DNA of 64,000 bases from Edwardsiella anguillarum. Lineage in GTDB: Bacteria > Pseudomonadota > Gammaproteobacteria > Enterobacterales > Enterobacteriaceae. Where the stretch lies: assembly GCF_008801815.1 (NCBI RefSeq), contig NZ_VZOX01000003.1. The stretch is one strand, 5' to 3'. A program made the position numbers and the translations under genes. The notes under the pieces were generated by a model, which saw only the letters and a program-made list of their open reading frames with translations, searched no databases and had not been told where the DNA came from. How positions within the stretch are numbered: the stretch's first letter is position 1; each line of letters begins with the position of its first letter. Positions 43,278 to 51,354 of the stretch are shown here, in pieces.

Positions 43278-44870
43278 GTGTTTAACCGAATCCGCATATC
43301 GACCAGTCTGTTTGCGTTGGTGCTGGCATTCTGCTTTTTGCAGCTGTCATCCAACGGAGTGTCGTTTATGGCCATCCGTTCTGACAGTGATAACTATGCC
43401 CGGGTACAGATATCCAACGATCAGCGCGAAACGCTGGGACAAACCTGGGTTGCCCTGCTGCAGGCGCGCAACACGTTGAACCGCGCCGGTACCCGCGCGG
43501 CGCTGCATATCCCTCAGGATCAGATCGACGCGCTGATGCACCGGGTGCGCGCCATGCTGAAAAAGGCCGATGACTCCATGCAGCAGTATATGGCTTGCTC
43601 AGACAGCGATGAGGAGGATCGCGCGCTGTCTCAGGAGGCGCTGCAGCATTATCAGGCGCTGCGCACGGCGCTGTTGCAGCTGGTCAGTCTGCTGGAGAAG
43701 GGGGATCTGCAGGGGTTTATGGATCAGCCGACCCAGCGGATCCAGGATCAGTTTGAAGCCAGCGTGGCGAAGCTGACTCAGCACGTTGAGGGCGAACTGA
43801 AGCAGGGCGCCGAGATCAATCGCAGCTCCTATCATCTCTCCATGGCGCTGAATCTGGCGGCCGTGGTGCTGCTGGCGCTGGTGATGCTGATCGCTATCTG
43901 GTGGCTGCGCAATATGCTGCTGGCGCCGCTGACCGTCATGCGCGCCCATTTTGAGCGCATCGCGCGCGGCGATCTATCGGCGGAGATCAAGGTGTATGGC
44001 CGTAATGAGATCAGCCAGCTGTACGCCAGCCTGCGTAACATGCAGCAGGCGCTGGCCGGGACGGTGCTGTCGGTACGCCAGGGGACGGACGCCATCTATA
44101 CCGGGCTGCAGGAGATCGGCGCCGGTAACAACGACCTCTCTTCGCGCACCGAGCAGCAGGCGGCCTCGTTGGAAGAGACGGCCGCCAGCATGGAACAGCT
44201 GACCGCCACGGTGAAACAGAACGCCGACAACGCCCGCCAGGCGTCACAGCTGGCGCAGGAGGCCTCCCATACCGCCGGTGAGGGCGGTGAGATCGTCAGT
44301 CAGGTGGTGCGGACCATGCATGATATTACGCAAAGTTCGCAAAAAATCGGAGACATTACCGGGGTTATCGATGGTATCGCCTTCCAGACCAATATTCTGG
44401 CGCTGAACGCGGCGGTAGAGGCGGCGCGCGCCGGAGAGCAGGGGCGTGGCTTTGCGGTGGTCGCGGGTGAGGTGCGCAATCTGGCCCAGCGCAGCGCCCA
44501 GGCGGCGAAAGAGATCAAAGGGCTGATCGAGGAATCGGTCAGCCGGGTAAAACAGGGGTCGACCCTGGTAGAGAGCGCCGGAAACACCATGGATAACGTG
44601 GTGCGTTCGGTGGTGCGGGTGACCGATATCATGGGCGAAATCAGCTCCGCATCGGAGGAGCAGAGCCGGGGCATTGAGCAGGTCGCCCAGGCGGTAACGC
44701 AAATGGATCAGGTGACGCAGCAGAACGCCGCACTGGTAGAGGAAGCAGCATCGGCAACTCAGTCTCTGGAGGCGCAGGCTGATGTCCTGTCGCGCGCCGT
44801 CGCCACGTTCCGTCTGAGCGGCGATGTGGCGCAGATCGATCTGCAAGGACAAGCCAACGGCACGAGCTGA
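43278..44870 (+). CDS. tap: Tap-like methyl-accepting chemotaxis receptor
   Basis: The 530-residue receptor shares the Tap start (MFNRIRIST), the YGRNEI segment after HAMP and the VTQMDQVTQQNAALVEEAASAT region. Like Tap it lacks the NWETF tail, so it depends on other receptors for efficient methylation. The ligand domain has RNTLNRAGTRAAL, with the amino-acid-binding Arg of Tsr/Tar that Tap lacks, so its ligand may be an amino acid rather than dipeptides. GTG follows GAGGAA. Confidence 0.82.
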   Translation: MFNRIRISTSLFALVLAFCFLQLSSNGVSFMAIRSDSDNYARVQISNDQRETLGQTWVALLQARNTLNRAGTRAALHIPQDQIDALMHRVRAMLKKADDSMQQYMACSDSDEEDRALSQEALQHYQALRTALLQLVSLLEKGDLQGFMDQPTQRIQDQFEASVAKLTQHVEGELKQGAEINRSSYHLSMALNLAAVVLLALVMLIAIWWLRNMLLAPLTVMRAHFERIARGDLSAEIKVYGRNEISQLYASLRNMQQALAGTVLSVRQGTDAIYTGLQEIGAGNNDLSSRTEQQAASLEETAASMEQLTATVKQNADNARQASQLAQEASHTAGEGGEIVSQVVRTMHDITQSSQKIGDITGVIDGIAFQTNILALNAAVEAARAGEQGRGFAVVAGEVRNLAQRSAQAAKEIKGLIEESVSRVKQGSTLVESAGNTMDNVVRSVVRVTDIMGEISSASEEQSRGIEQVAQAVTQMDQVTQQNAALVEEAASATQSLEAQADVLSRAVATFRLSGDVAQIDLQGQANGTS

Positions 44871-44873
44871 TGG

Positions 44874-44894
44874 GCTTTCCGCTCGGCGGAAAGC
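44874..44894 (+). other. intercistronic hairpin tap-cheR
   Basis: GCTTTCCGC and GCGGAAAGC form a perfect 9-bp stem with a 3-base loop, a few bases after the tap stop, without a T run. Confidence 0.65.
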
Positions 44895-44926
44895 GAAATT
44901 GAAGTAGGTGAGTTAACTGGTGAGTG

Positions 44927-45802
44927 ATGACGAATTTATTACTACAGGCAGCACAGGGGGAAAACAACGTCTCCTCACTGGCAATGCAACGTCTGACGTT
45001 GGGGGATGCCCATTTTCGGCGGATTAGCCAGTTGATTTACCAACGGGCCGGTATCGTACTTGCCGACCATAAACGTGAAATGGTTTACAACCGGCTGGTG
45101 CGTCGCTTACGGGCGTTGAATCTGAGCGACTTTGGTGACTATCTGGCGTTGCTGGAGAGTCATCCGGAGAGCGATGAGTGGCAAACATTTGTCAACTCGC
45201 TGACCACTAACCTGACCGCCTTCTTTCGCGAGGCGCATCACTTCCCGATCCTGGCGGAGCATGCGCGCGCGCGGCGGCACAACTACTGTGTCTGGAGTAC
45301 GGCGGCCTCCACGGGCGAGGAACCATACTCGATCGCGATGACCCTGGCGGAGGCGCTGGGGCCATCACCGATGGCGCCGCAGGTGTGGGCCAGCGACATC
45401 GATACTCAGGTACTGGAGAAGGCGCAGCGCGGTATCTACCGCCAGGAGGAGGCCAAGCTGCTGAACGCCACGCAGCTGCAGCGCTTTTTTCTGCGCGGTA
45501 CCGGGCCTCATCAGGGGCTGATCCGGGTTCGCCATGAGCTGGCGCAGCGGGTGCATTTCCAGATGCTGAACCTGCTGGATGCCAAGTGGGATCTGCCGGG
45601 CCCATTCGATGCGATTTTTTGCCGTAACGTGATGATCTATTTCGATAAAGAAACGCAGGCTCGCATTCTGCGTCGTTTTATCCCCTTGTTAAAGCCGGGT
45701 GGCCTGCTGTTTGCCGGTCACTCGGAGAACTTCAGCCAGATCTCCCGCGATTTCCATCTGCGCGGGCAGACCGTTTACGGGCTGACGAAGGAGAGCCGAT
45801 GA
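44927..45802 (+). CDS. cheR: CheR, chemotaxis receptor methyltransferase
   Basis: The 291-residue enzyme has an N-terminal helical domain (FRRISQLIYQRAGIVLADHKREMVYNRLVRRL) and an S-adenosylmethionine domain (TNLTAFFREAHHFP; WSTAASTGEEPYSIAM; FCRNVMIYF). It methylates receptor glutamates for adaptation. The start is uncertain: ATG at 44927, preceded by GTG codons at 44924 and 44920; the AGGTGAG site lies rather far upstream. It overlaps cheB by 4 bp. Confidence 0.95.
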   Translation: MTNLLLQAAQGENNVSSLAMQRLTLGDAHFRRISQLIYQRAGIVLADHKREMVYNRLVRRLRALNLSDFGDYLALLESHPESDEWQTFVNSLTTNLTAFFREAHHFPILAEHARARRHNYCVWSTAASTGEEPYSIAMTLAEALGPSPMAPQVWASDIDTQVLEKAQRGIYRQEEAKLLNATQLQRFFLRGTGPHQGLIRVRHELAQRVHFQMLNLLDAKWDLPGPFDAIFCRNVMIYFDKETQARILRRFIPLLKPGGLLFAGHSENFSQISRDFHLRGQTVYGLTKESR

Positions 45803-46851
45803 ACAAGATCCGGGTATTGTGCGTGGATGACTCCGCGCTGATGCGCCAACTGATGACCGAGATCGTGAACAGCCACCCCGATATGGAGATGGTGGCCGCC
45901 GCGCAGGACCCGTTGGTCGCGCGGGATCTGATCAAAAAATTCAATCCTCAGGTGCTTACACTGGATGTTGAAATGCCGCGCATGGACGGCCTCGACTTTT
46001 TGGAGAAACTGATGCGCCTGCGCCCGATGCCGGTGGTGATGGTCTCTTCTCTGACCGGGAAGGGATCGGAGATCACCCTGCGGGCGTTGGAGCTGGGCGC
46101 GGTGGACTTTGTCACCAAGCCGCAGCTGGGGATCCGCGAGGGGATGCTGGCCTACAGCGAGCTGATCGCCGACAAGATCCGCACCGCCGCGCGCGCGCGC
46201 CTGCCGCGCCAGCTGAAGCAGGGCGAGCCGCCGGCGACCCTCAGCCACGGCCCGCTGCTCAGCAGCGAAAAGCTGATCGCCATCGGCGCCTCTACCGGCG
46301 GCACCGAGGCGATTCGCCATGTGCTGCAGCCGTTGCCGCCGACCAGTCCGGCGCTGCTGATCACCCAGCATATGCCGCCGGGCTTTACCCGCTCTTTCGC
46401 CGAGCGGCTGAACAAGCTGTGCCAGATCACGGTGAAAGAGGCCGAGGACGGCGAACGTATTCTGCCGGGGCACGCCTATATCGCCCCCGGCGCCCACCAC
46501 CTGGAGCTGGCGCGCAGCGGCGCCAACTATATTGTGCGCCTGCATCAGGGGCCGCCGGTGAACCGTCATCGCCCCTCGGTTGAGGTGCTGTTTGACTCCG
46601 TCGCCCGCTGCGCCGGACGCAACGCCGTCGGGGTGATCCTGACGGGAATGGGCAACGACGGTGCCGCAGGGATGCTGCGGCTGCACCAGGCGGGTGCCTA
46701 TACCATTGCGCAGAATGAAGCCAGCTGCGTGGTATTTGGCATGCCGCGCGAGGCGATTCAGATGGGCGGGGTCGACGAGGTGGTCGATCTCTCCCAAATC
46801 AGCCAGCGTATGCTGGCGCAGGTCAGCGCCAAGCAGGCGCTGCGTATTTAA
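45799..46851 (+). CDS. cheB: CheB, chemotaxis methylesterase/deamidase
   Basis: The 350-residue protein joins a receiver (CVDDSALMR; Asp in LTLDVEMPRMDGLDFL) to a C-terminal esterase with Ser in IGASTGGTEAIR, His in TQHMPPGFT and Asp in GMGNDGAAGM. It removes methyl groups from receptors after phosphorylation by CheA. It is coupled to cheR by ATGA-type overlap. An intercistronic hairpin separates it from cheY. Confidence 0.97.
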   Translation: MNKIRVLCVDDSALMRQLMTEIVNSHPDMEMVAAAQDPLVARDLIKKFNPQVLTLDVEMPRMDGLDFLEKLMRLRPMPVVMVSSLTGKGSEITLRALELGAVDFVTKPQLGIREGMLAYSELIADKIRTAARARLPRQLKQGEPPATLSHGPLLSSEKLIAIGASTGGTEAIRHVLQPLPPTSPALLITQHMPPGFTRSFAERLNKLCQITVKEAEDGERILPGHAYIAPGAHHLELARSGANYIVRLHQGPPVNRHRPSVEVLFDSVARCAGRNAVGVILTGMGNDGAAGMLRLHQAGAYTIAQNEASCVVFGMPREAIQMGGVDEVVDLSQISQRMLAQVSAKQALRI

Positions 46852-46860
46852 CCGATACCG

Positions 46861-46882
46861 GACCGCGCCCGCGGGCGCGGTC
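46861..46882 (+). other. intercistronic hairpin cheB-cheY
   Basis: GACCGCGCCC and GGGCGCGGTC form a perfect inverted repeat with only GC between them, 9 bases after the cheB stop. No T run follows. Confidence 0.65.
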
Positions 46883-46946
46883 ATTAACCGAATGCCTGTT
46901 TTTCAGGTTATTGCTCCCGGCTCAAGGGATTTTTTTAGGAGTTAGT

Positions 46947-47336
46947 ATGGCGGATAAGAATCTGCGTTTTCTGGTTGTCGATGATTTCTCTACCATGCGT
47001 CGTATCGTACGCAATCTGTTGAAAGAGCTGGGATTCAACAACGTAGAGGAAGCCGAAGACGGCGCCGATGCGCTGAGCAAGCTGCGCGCCGGCGGGTTCG
47101 ACTTTGTGGTCTCTGACTGGAACATGCCCAACATGGATGGTCTGCAGCTGCTGCAGGCGATCCGTGCGGACGGCACGCTGAACAAGATGCCGGTGTTGAT
47201 GGTAACGGCCGAGGCGAAGAAAGAGAACATCATCGCCGCCGCGCAGGCCGGGGCCAGCGGCTACGTGGTGAAGCCGTTTACCGCCGCAACGCTGGAAGAA
47301 AAACTGAATAAGATTTTTGAAAAGCTCGGGATCTAA
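46947..47336 (+). CDS. cheY: CheY, chemotaxis response regulator
   Basis: The 129-residue single receiver is nearly identical in plan to E. coli CheY: Asp12/Asp13 (LVVDDFSTMRR), Asp57 (SDWNMPNMDG), Thr87 (VTAEAKKEN) and Lys109 (VVKPF). Phosphorylated CheY binds FliM and switches rotation. The ATG follows TAGGAG by 5 bases; an in-frame ATG 36 bp upstream is not conserved. cheZ follows 9 bp later. Confidence 0.97.
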   Translation: MADKNLRFLVVDDFSTMRRIVRNLLKELGFNNVEEAEDGADALSKLRAGGFDFVVSDWNMPNMDGLQLLQAIRADGTLNKMPVLMVTAEAKKENIIAAAQAGASGYVVKPFTAATLEEKLNKIFEKLGI

Positions 47337-47345
47337 GGAGTCACG

Positions 47346-47981
47346 ATGAACGAACATCCGATGCCAGCCGCCGATGCCGGCGATATTATCGCCAGGATTG
47401 GCCAACTGACGCGTATGCTGCGTGACAGCATGAAAGAGCTTGGACTGGATCAGGCCATCGCTCAGGCAGCCGAAGCCATTCCGGATGCCCGCGACCGTCT
47501 GGACTATGTGGTGCAGATGACCCGTCAGGCCGCCGAGCGCGCCCTGAGCTGCGTTGAAGCGGCTCAGCCGCGCCAGACGCAGATGGAGAAGGGATCCAAA
47601 GAGCTCAAGCAGCGTTGGGATGCCTGGTTTGAAAATCCGATCGAGCTTGAGGATGCCAGGGCGCTGGTAACGGATACCCGCCAGTTCTTGAGCGAGGTGC
47701 CGGAGCATACGGCCTTTACTCACAGCCAGCTGTTGGAGATCATGATGGCGCAGGATTTCCAGGATCTGACCGGCCAGGTGATCAAGCGCATGATGGACGT
47801 GATCCAGGAGATCGAAAAGCAGCTGCTGATGGTGCTGCTGGAGAATATGCCGGAGCAGCCGCCCAAGCCGAAGCGTGAAAACGACAGTCTGCTGAATGGC
47901 CCGCAGATGAACCAGAACGGCCCGGGTGTGGTCGCCAACCAGGAGCAGGTCGATGACCTGCTGGACAGCCTGGGATTTTAA
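47346..47981 (+). CDS. cheZ: CheZ, CheY-P phosphatase
   Basis: The 211-residue helical protein contains the active segment AQDFQDLTGQVIKRMMDVI with its Gln, and the C-terminal CheY-binding end VDDLLDSLGF. It speeds dephosphorylation of CheY-P. It is the last gene of the sigma-28 che operon; a strong terminator follows. In E. coli flhBAE lies next; here it does not. Confidence 0.97.
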   Translation: MNEHPMPAADAGDIIARIGQLTRMLRDSMKELGLDQAIAQAAEAIPDARDRLDYVVQMTRQAAERALSCVEAAQPRQTQMEKGSKELKQRWDAWFENPIELEDARALVTDTRQFLSEVPEHTAFTHSQLLEIMMAQDFQDLTGQVIKRMMDVIQEIEKQLLMVLLENMPEQPPKPKRENDSLLNGPQMNQNGPGVVANQEQVDDLLDSLGF

Positions 47982-48010
47982 GCGCGATAGCGGCACCGTC
48001 GTGCGAGCGT

Positions 48011-48039
48011 CAGGCCACCCTAGGGTGGCCTGTTTTCTT
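48011..48039 (+). terminator. intrinsic terminator of the che operon
   Basis: CAGGCCACC and GGTGGCCTG form a perfect 9-bp stem with a CTAG loop, followed by TTTTCTTT, 30 bp after the cheZ stop. Confidence 0.93.
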
Positions 48040-48160
48040 TGGGGACCGCCATGACAGCGCGTGTTGCGCCGATTATGCTGGGAGAGCGTAGACTCCAGCC
48101 CGGGCGGGTGACAATGCCGCGCTGATTCACTGTTTATAGAGGGAAGGGATACCGTCGCAG

Positions 48161-48988
48161 ATGACCATCTCGGTGTTTATTGCCGTTCTGTTTGCCGCGC
48201 TGCTGCATGCCAGCTGGAATGTGCTGGTGAAAGGCTGCGCGGATCGCTTTGTCAGCGTCGCGCTGGTGGCGCTGTTTGCCGGGCTGACGGCGTTGCCGCT
48301 GCTACCGCTGTGCGCCGCGCTGCCGGCGGCGGCCTGGTACTGGCTCGGTCTGTCGGTGCTGTTTCACACCGTCTACGGCCTGTTTCTCAGCCGAGCCTAT
48401 AGCCATGGCGATCTTGGGACAGATGTATCCGCTGGCCAGGGGCTGCGCCCCCCTGTTGGTGATGCTGCTCAGCCTGCTGCTGCTACGGGAGAAACCCCCG
48501 CTTTTGGCGAGCGCCGGCGCGCTGATCCTGATTGGCGGGGTGTTGCTGATGGCCCTGCGCGGCGCGGCGCTGCGTGACGCTGCGTGACGCGCTGATCACC
48601 GCGCTGTGTACCGCCGGCTATACCCCGACCGACGGCGCCGGCGCCCGGGCGGCGGGGGATGTGCTGGGATATACCCTGTGGCTGTTTGCGCTCAATGGGG
48701 CGGTGATGCTGGTATGGCTCTGGCAGCGTCAGGGGCGGCGCACCGGCTATCTGATACGCTGCGCCTGGCACCGGACTGGCCAGGGGCGCGATGTCGCTGC
48801 TGGCCTATGGCATCGTCATCTGGGCGATGGCTCAGGCGCCGATCGGCATCGTCGCCGCCCTGCGTGAGAGCAGCGTGCTGTTTGCGCTCCTGCTGTCGGC
48901 CCGCCTGCTGCATGAGCCGCTGGGGCGGGCACGGGTGACGGCCGCGCTGGTGATCCTCTGCGGCGTGCTGCTGACCCGCCTGGGGTAG
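48161..48988 (+). pseudogene. EamA/DMT-family transporter, frameshifted
   Basis: Pieces of one ten-helix drug/metabolite transporter lie in successive frames: the start MTISVFIAVLFAALLHASWNVLV to SRAYSHGDLG, then QMYPLARGCAPLLVMLLSLLLL, then ITALCTAGYTPTDGAGA...LWLFALNGAVMLVW, then MSLLAYGIVIWAMAQAPIG to the end ILCGVLLTRLG. The breaks are near 48418 (one extra base), at 48571-48590 (a 10-bp tandem duplication, TGCGTGACGC twice) and near 48786. Restoring the frame would give about 275 residues, a normal length. It is therefore a recent pseudogene, unless sequencing errors are involved. Confidence 0.85.
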
Positions 48989-48993
48989 GTCAG

Positions 48994-50100
48994 CTACAGA
49001 AACAGGGTCATCAGGTAGGCGACGAACAGCGCCAGATGCGCCGCGCCGTTGAGCACATTGGTGCGGCCGGTGTTAAACGAGACCTGGCACAGCATCAGGG
49101 TGGCCAACATCACCACCGTCTGCGGCTCACCCAGCCCGAACAGCAGCGGCTGATCGGTCAGTAGGGCGATCAGGGTTACCGTCGGCACCGTTAACGACAG
49201 GGTCGCCAGCACCGAGCCAAAAAACAGATTCATGGCGCGCTGCACCTGATTGGCCAGCACCGCCTTCAGGGCGCCCAGCCCCTCGGGGGAGAGGATCAGC
49301 AGCGCGACCAGAAAGCCGGTCATCTGCTGCGGCGCGTTCAGAGCGCCGAGCAGCCCCTCCAGCGGCAGGGCGTTCAGCTTGGTGACCGCGATGACGGCGA
49401 TAAGGTAGGCGACCAGCCAGGCGGCGTGCCACAGATTACGGTGAGATGAGGGCTTACCGTGGTGCGGATCGCTGGGGTCGTCGCCTTCATCCTCATGCTC
49501 GTAGACGAACAGACTTTGGTGCGTGCGGGTCTGGATCAGCAGAAATACGCCGTACATGGCGGCCGATAGCAGCGCGACCACCAGCGACTGGCCATGGGTA
49601 AAGTTATCGCCCGGCAGGGTCATCGGCAGCACCAGTACAATGATCGCCAGCGGGATCAGCGCGATCAGATACTGCTTGATCCCGCCCAGATTGACATATT
49701 GGGTGGCGAATTTGTGACCGCCGAGCAGCAAGGAAAATCCGACCAGCCCGCCGCTGACGATCATCACGATGGAGTAGAGCGTATCGCGCATCAGCTCCGG
49801 CGCGGCTTTGCCGCTGACCATCAGGGCCGAAATCAGGCTGACCTCCAGTATCACCACTGACAGGGTCAGGATCAGCGAGCCATAGGGCTCGCCGAGGCGG
49901 TGGGCCAGGACATCGGCGTGACGCACCACGCTGAAGGCGCTGGCGAGGATCGCGATCAGCGCCAGCAGGTTGATCGCGGCCAGGGCGCCCAGCGTGGCGG
50001 GCTGCGTCACCGCCAGCACCCCCAGCGCGATCAGCGGCAGGATCAGCTGATACTCGCTGTGGCGGGTATTGTGGTGGCTGGTTTTTATATGAGACTTCAT
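48994..50100 (-). CDS. chaA: ChaA, Na+(K+,Ca2+)/H+ antiporter
   Basis: The 368-residue protein of the cation/Ca2+ exchanger family has two homologous membrane halves, each with the acidic repeat motif (RLGEPYGSLILTLSVVILEVSLI and LLILSPEGLGALKAVLANQ). Between them is an acidic His-rich loop (YEHEDEGDDPSDPHHGK). ChaA exports sodium, potassium and calcium at alkaline pH. The ATG at 50100 has GGAGGG 8 bases upstream; the GTG three codons earlier is too close to it. Confidence 0.93.
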   Translation of the reverse strand: MKSHIKTSHHNTRHSEYQLILPLIALGVLAVTQPATLGALAAINLLALIAILASAFSVVRHADVLAHRLGEPYGSLILTLSVVILEVSLISALMVSGKAAPELMRDTLYSIVMIVSGGLVGFSLLLGGHKFATQYVNLGGIKQYLIALIPLAIIVLVLPMTLPGDNFTHGQSLVVALLSAAMYGVFLLIQTRTHQSLFVYEHEDEGDDPSDPHHGKPSSHRNLWHAAWLVAYLIAVIAVTKLNALPLEGLLGALNAPQQMTGFLVALLILSPEGLGALKAVLANQVQRAMNLFFGSVLATLSLTVPTVTLIALLTDQPLLFGLGEPQTVVMLATLMLCQVSFNTGRTNVLNGAAHLALFVAYLMTLFL

Positions 50101-50255
50101 GGATGGCACCCTCCTTTGAATGACTGCGCGCGCACCGGCCGCGGGGGCGTAATACCGCCCCCGCTGACATTATCAAAAAAAACGATATCAAATAACAGTT
50201 TTTATGATTATTCGCATTTTTATTCAGCCAGAATTTAAGTATGGCCTATCGGATG

Positions 50256-50281
50256 CGCCGGCGTGACGCCGGATGTTTTTT
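50256..50281 (+). terminator. terminator-like hairpin in the leader of the DedA gene
   Basis: CCGGCG and CGCCGG form a 6-bp stem with a TGA loop followed by ATGTTTTTT. No gene lies just upstream on this strand, so it could be an attenuator of the DedA gene or chance. Confidence 0.4.
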
Positions 50282-50320
50282 CGGTATGATAGGCGCCCTG
50301 CGCAGCACTAAGGATGAACC

Positions 50321-50884
50321 ATGATCGATGCAGCACGCTGGATAAGTGAATATGGCTATGTCGCCGTGGTAATCGGCAGCATTCTCGAGGGGGAGACTAT
50401 CGCCTTTCTGGCCGGGGCCGCCGCCCATAAACACCTGCTCGCCTATCCGTGGGTGGTGTTGCTGACGATGGTCGGTGCGACGCTGGGTGATACCACGCTC
50501 TACTTCGTCGGGCGCCACTTTGGCACGCCTATTTTACGGCGTTTTCCGCGTCAGCAACAGAAGATAGCCTATGTACAGCGCCAGGTGCGCCGTAATGAAA
50601 GCTGGCTGATCCTGGGGATGCGCTTTGCCTATGGCTTTCGCACTATTGGCCCGATCATTATCGGGTCTGCGGGCGTTAAACCGGGAAAATATATCCTGTT
50701 TAATCTGCTCGGCGCGGTCCTGTGGGCGCTGACCATCGTCAGCCTTGGCTATGGCGCCAGCGAAGTGCTGCTGCGGATCTTTGCCGACCCGCAGCAGCGC
50801 CTGTGGGCCGGCGGCGGGCTGCTGGCGGTGGCGGTGCTGCTGGTGGCGCTGCTGCGCTGGTACCGCGCGCGCCGCGGGCGGTAA
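50321..50884 (+). CDS. DedA-family membrane protein (YohD-like)
   Basis: The 187-residue protein has the DedA (SNARE-associated/VTT) core: YGYVAVVIGSILEGETIAFLAGAAA with its membrane-embedded acidic residue, GDTTLYFVGRHFG, and the FAYGFRTIGPIIIGSAGV motif with conserved Arg. Length and N-terminus resemble E. coli YohD (192). DedA proteins are tied to undecaprenyl phosphate or phospholipid flipping and to proton motive force. It is likely a single-gene unit. Confidence 0.87.
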   Translation: MIDAARWISEYGYVAVVIGSILEGETIAFLAGAAAHKHLLAYPWVVLLTMVGATLGDTTLYFVGRHFGTPILRRFPRQQQKIAYVQRQVRRNESWLILGMRFAYGFRTIGPIIIGSAGVKPGKYILFNLLGAVLWALTIVSLGYGASEVLLRIFADPQQRLWAGGGLLAVAVLLVALLRWYRARRGR

Positions 50885-50991
50885 AATCGTGAGCCGCTGC
50901 AAAAAAATGCAGCGACGGATCGGCGTCGGGTATCCTGCGCCGGGGATCCCGATTATTATCGGCCCAGGACGGACTATTCAGGGAGATATTG

Positions 50992-51297
50992 ATGAAACAG
51001 CGACCGTTAACGATGGCCGTGGTACTGGTGGGGACGGCGATGCTGGCGGGATGCGGCAGCATCATGGGTCGCACCACCATGCAGGAGGGGCATACCTACT
51101 ACGCCGGGGTGCACAACGATATGGCGCGGGTGAGCGGCAGCGGCAACTACGACTACGATTTTATGACCCGCAGCCGGGCATTTATCGATCTGCCGTTTTC
51201 GCTGCTGGCCGATACGCTGTACGCGCCGGTGGACTATTTCCACGGCCCCTATCGCGACCAGCCAGCGCGCGCGGACGCGCAGGAGACGCCGCGCTGA
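50992..51297 (+). CDS. YceK/YidQ-family (DUF1375) lipoprotein
   Basis: The 101-residue lipoprotein precursor has the signal KQRPLTMAVVLVGTAMLAGC; the LAGC lipobox marks Cys21 or so. The mature part, GSIMGRTTMQEGHTYYAGVHNDM...FIDLPFSLLADTLYAPVDYFHG, is the DUF1375 pattern (secreted protein ending in D-T-x-x-x-P-x-D). GGGAGA lies 5 bases before the ATG. The family has no known function. Confidence 0.87.
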   Translation: MKQRPLTMAVVLVGTAMLAGCGSIMGRTTMQEGHTYYAGVHNDMARVSGSGNYDYDFMTRSRAFIDLPFSLLADTLYAPVDYFHGPYRDQPARADAQETPR

Positions 51298-51354
51298 GGG
51301 CATGCGGCTGAGCTATTGAGTCAAAGCCATCGCTGGGCGATGGCTTTCGCATTA

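Noticed and set aside
41460..44870. Long direct repeat as a mobile element
   Set aside because: The similarity is that of two paralogous receptor genes, strongest in the signalling domain.
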